8,741 nt of DNA from Bacteroidota bacterium (lineage in GTDB: Bacteria; Bacteroidota; Bacteroidia; Flavobacteriales; Flavobacteriaceae): positions 1,379-10,119 of the forward strand of contig JADWMI010000069.1 of NCBI GenBank assembly GCA_015767395.1. The letters run 5' to 3'. A program made the translations under genes and the position numbers. The notes under the pieces are model-generated. The model saw only the letters and a program-made list of their open reading frames with translations, was not told where the DNA came from and ran no database searches. This document shows positions 8,601 through 8,741 of the stretch, piece after piece (position 1 is the first letter of the stretch; every line of letters starts with the position of its first letter).

Positions 8601-8741
8601 TATAAAGAATACTGACCACTATGAGATCCGTAACTTAATAAAGGATGATGGATGGCAACAACAGTTGTTTTAAGCGTGTTTTTTCTAATTAAACGTTCAT
8701 ATTCTTTAAAAAAGCCCTCACGAGTTTTAATATCACAATCA
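5633..8741 (-). CDS. Metallophosphatase / kinase-like / Omp85-barrel fusion protein (copy B, N-terminus outside window)
   Basis: The frame is open to the right edge and ends at TAA 5635-5633, giving 1035 visible residues. Met at 8518 is internal: 74 in-frame codons upstream of it align with copy A, including IKTRE and HHPLLSYGSHSG. Residues here count from that Met. The end of the metallophosphatase domain shows GHEH (33-36); the earlier metal motifs lie beyond the window. Residues about 140-390 resemble a kinase-like fold: EFLMTSRKK (195-203), LYLIEERATSGHGD (283-296), RARLFDMLIGDWNRDEEQW (331-349), then PVSQDRSQAF (364-373), matching in order an N-lobe strand, hinge, catalytic loop and metal-binding Asp as in FAM20C, CotH or HipA kinases. 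Residues about 535-585 carry two glycine/aspartate repeats (YGLDSRDVF, AGGQKNDIY). Residues about 635-961 are an Omp85/BamA-type beta-barrel with alternating strands, the LRGY motif (864-867), GGFDYGRVW (904-912) and a C-terminal strand ending FGFN. It should sit in the outer membrane. The phosphatase and barrel are secure; the kinase-like domain is inference. Confidence 0.9.
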   Translation of the reverse strand, partial: DCDIKTREGFFKEYERLIRKNTLKTTVVAIHHPLLSYGSHSGQYSLYDQLYPRGGNIPLPVFGTLYNLLRKSSGLASQDMISHFYKELRKRLIMISETYENLIFVSGHEHNLQYIVQDQIKQIVSGSGSKTDEARVIEGSQFSFGGLGYAKLVKYKNGASWVYFYNEINGKTALLFKTAFQPKKTIEDKNTYNKNFPENISTSVYSEKQITKSGSYISFWGKHYRKFYGSKINTPTASIDSLFDGLTPMFYEIKNRAKTLHLFNKSGQEFLMTSRKKNVAQFLREITHKGQDIGDEFDNTYTEDLLLDLATTAHPFITLAVPKLSDAANLYHTNPTLYYIPKQSSLKQFNSNFGDELYLIEERATSGHGDIESFGYANTIISTNDLFNNLRNFDNSYVDEDTYIRARLFDMLIGDWNRDEEQWRWAEFQDKNDTIYKPVSQDRSQAFSKYDGIILEVLTRIIGNLKTYRGYDSKIGNIKWFNDKAHALDMTLINQSTYKDWKEQVNFLQENITDEVIENALAQLPSEVQEETISEIKDKLKGRLNNLDEIAKKYYKYIIKYPVVKGNDNPNWFDIEHLKKGKTVIKIYTINNNKKGDLLFEKTYSKKETSEIWIYGLDSRDVFNVTGEKNKVITLRIAGGQKNDIYNIETGKKVTIYDFETKENTFKTDKGNKRLFDDYEMNLFDYQKLKYAKNQFVPILGSNPDDGMKIGVADIFTIYGFERNPFSQQHTFEVGYYFSTKGYDLRYDAEFANVYKKWNLLIESYLTSPKSTRNFYGYGNESENLDDLLGKDYHRVPLSTQSIIPSLKWRGRMGSEFKIGTSLESFKIEKTDNINIPPNFKGHRNNYVGLISSFSYQNFNETSFPTLGMATQIELGWKTNVNTNKKENNGFIRPSVGFNYNLTSNKRLVLATVIKADIIIGNTFKFYNAASIGGIDGLRGYNNHRFTGNTSYYQNTDIRYNLTKFKTKVVPFQLGLFGGFDYGRVWYRGEVSENWKTSYGGGLWIDTAQLINFSLSAFKATEGVYFRFSLGFGFN

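Noticed and set aside
1..8741. Mobile element, prophage, CRISPR array, tRNA or rRNA
   Set aside because: No transposase, integrase, phage or Cas motifs, no regularly spaced direct repeats and no tRNA-like or rRNA sequence were seen.

Overview
The window is AT-rich DNA almost filled by four long genes. It looks like a piece of a Bacteroidota chromosome, most likely Flavobacteriaceae. The reasons are the low GC, the lack of Shine-Dalgarno sequences, one -7-like box of the Bacteroidota type (TAnnTTTG), and protein families I associate with that group. There is no RNA gene, insertion sequence, CRISPR array or phage gene, and no gene-free stretch above 166 bases.

Layout. (1) 1-1815, minus: the first 605 residues of a large metallophosphatase protein (copy A), whose C-terminus runs off the left edge. 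(2) 1816-1889: a 74-base divergent intergenic region holding a perfect 12-bp inverted repeat. (3) 1890-3089, plus: an HD-domain phosphohydrolase fused to a Pycsar-effector-type (PycTM) membrane domain. (4) 3091-5466, minus: a 791-residue GAF-domain protein that converges on gene 3 with one base between the stop codons. (5) 5467-5632: a second intergenic region, with a 9-bp inverted repeat overlapping a -7-like box. (6) 5633 to beyond 8741, minus: copy B, a paralogue of copy A that lacks its N-terminus here but shows its whole C-terminus, which ends in an Omp85/BamA-type outer-membrane barrel.

The most striking proteins are the two flanking paralogues. Read together, they give an order of lipoprotein-like signal (A), calcineurin-like metallophosphatase, a middle region that looks like an unrecognised protein-kinase-like fold, a small glycine/aspartate repeat patch, and an Omp85 barrel. 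A phosphatase and a kinase-like domain on one outer-membrane protein would be unusual. Copy B appears to have lost the glycine-rich loop that copy A keeps, and has Asn where a catalytic Asp would be expected.

Between these paralogues sit an HD-PycTM protein with no nucleotide cyclase nearby and a GAF-type potential ligand sensor. A working hypothesis, not proven by the sequence, is that the four genes form one envelope-stress or defence module: the HD and GAF parts handle or sense a small nucleotide, PycTM acts on the inner membrane, and the large proteins act at the outer membrane. The alternative is a conserved flavobacterial housekeeping cluster.
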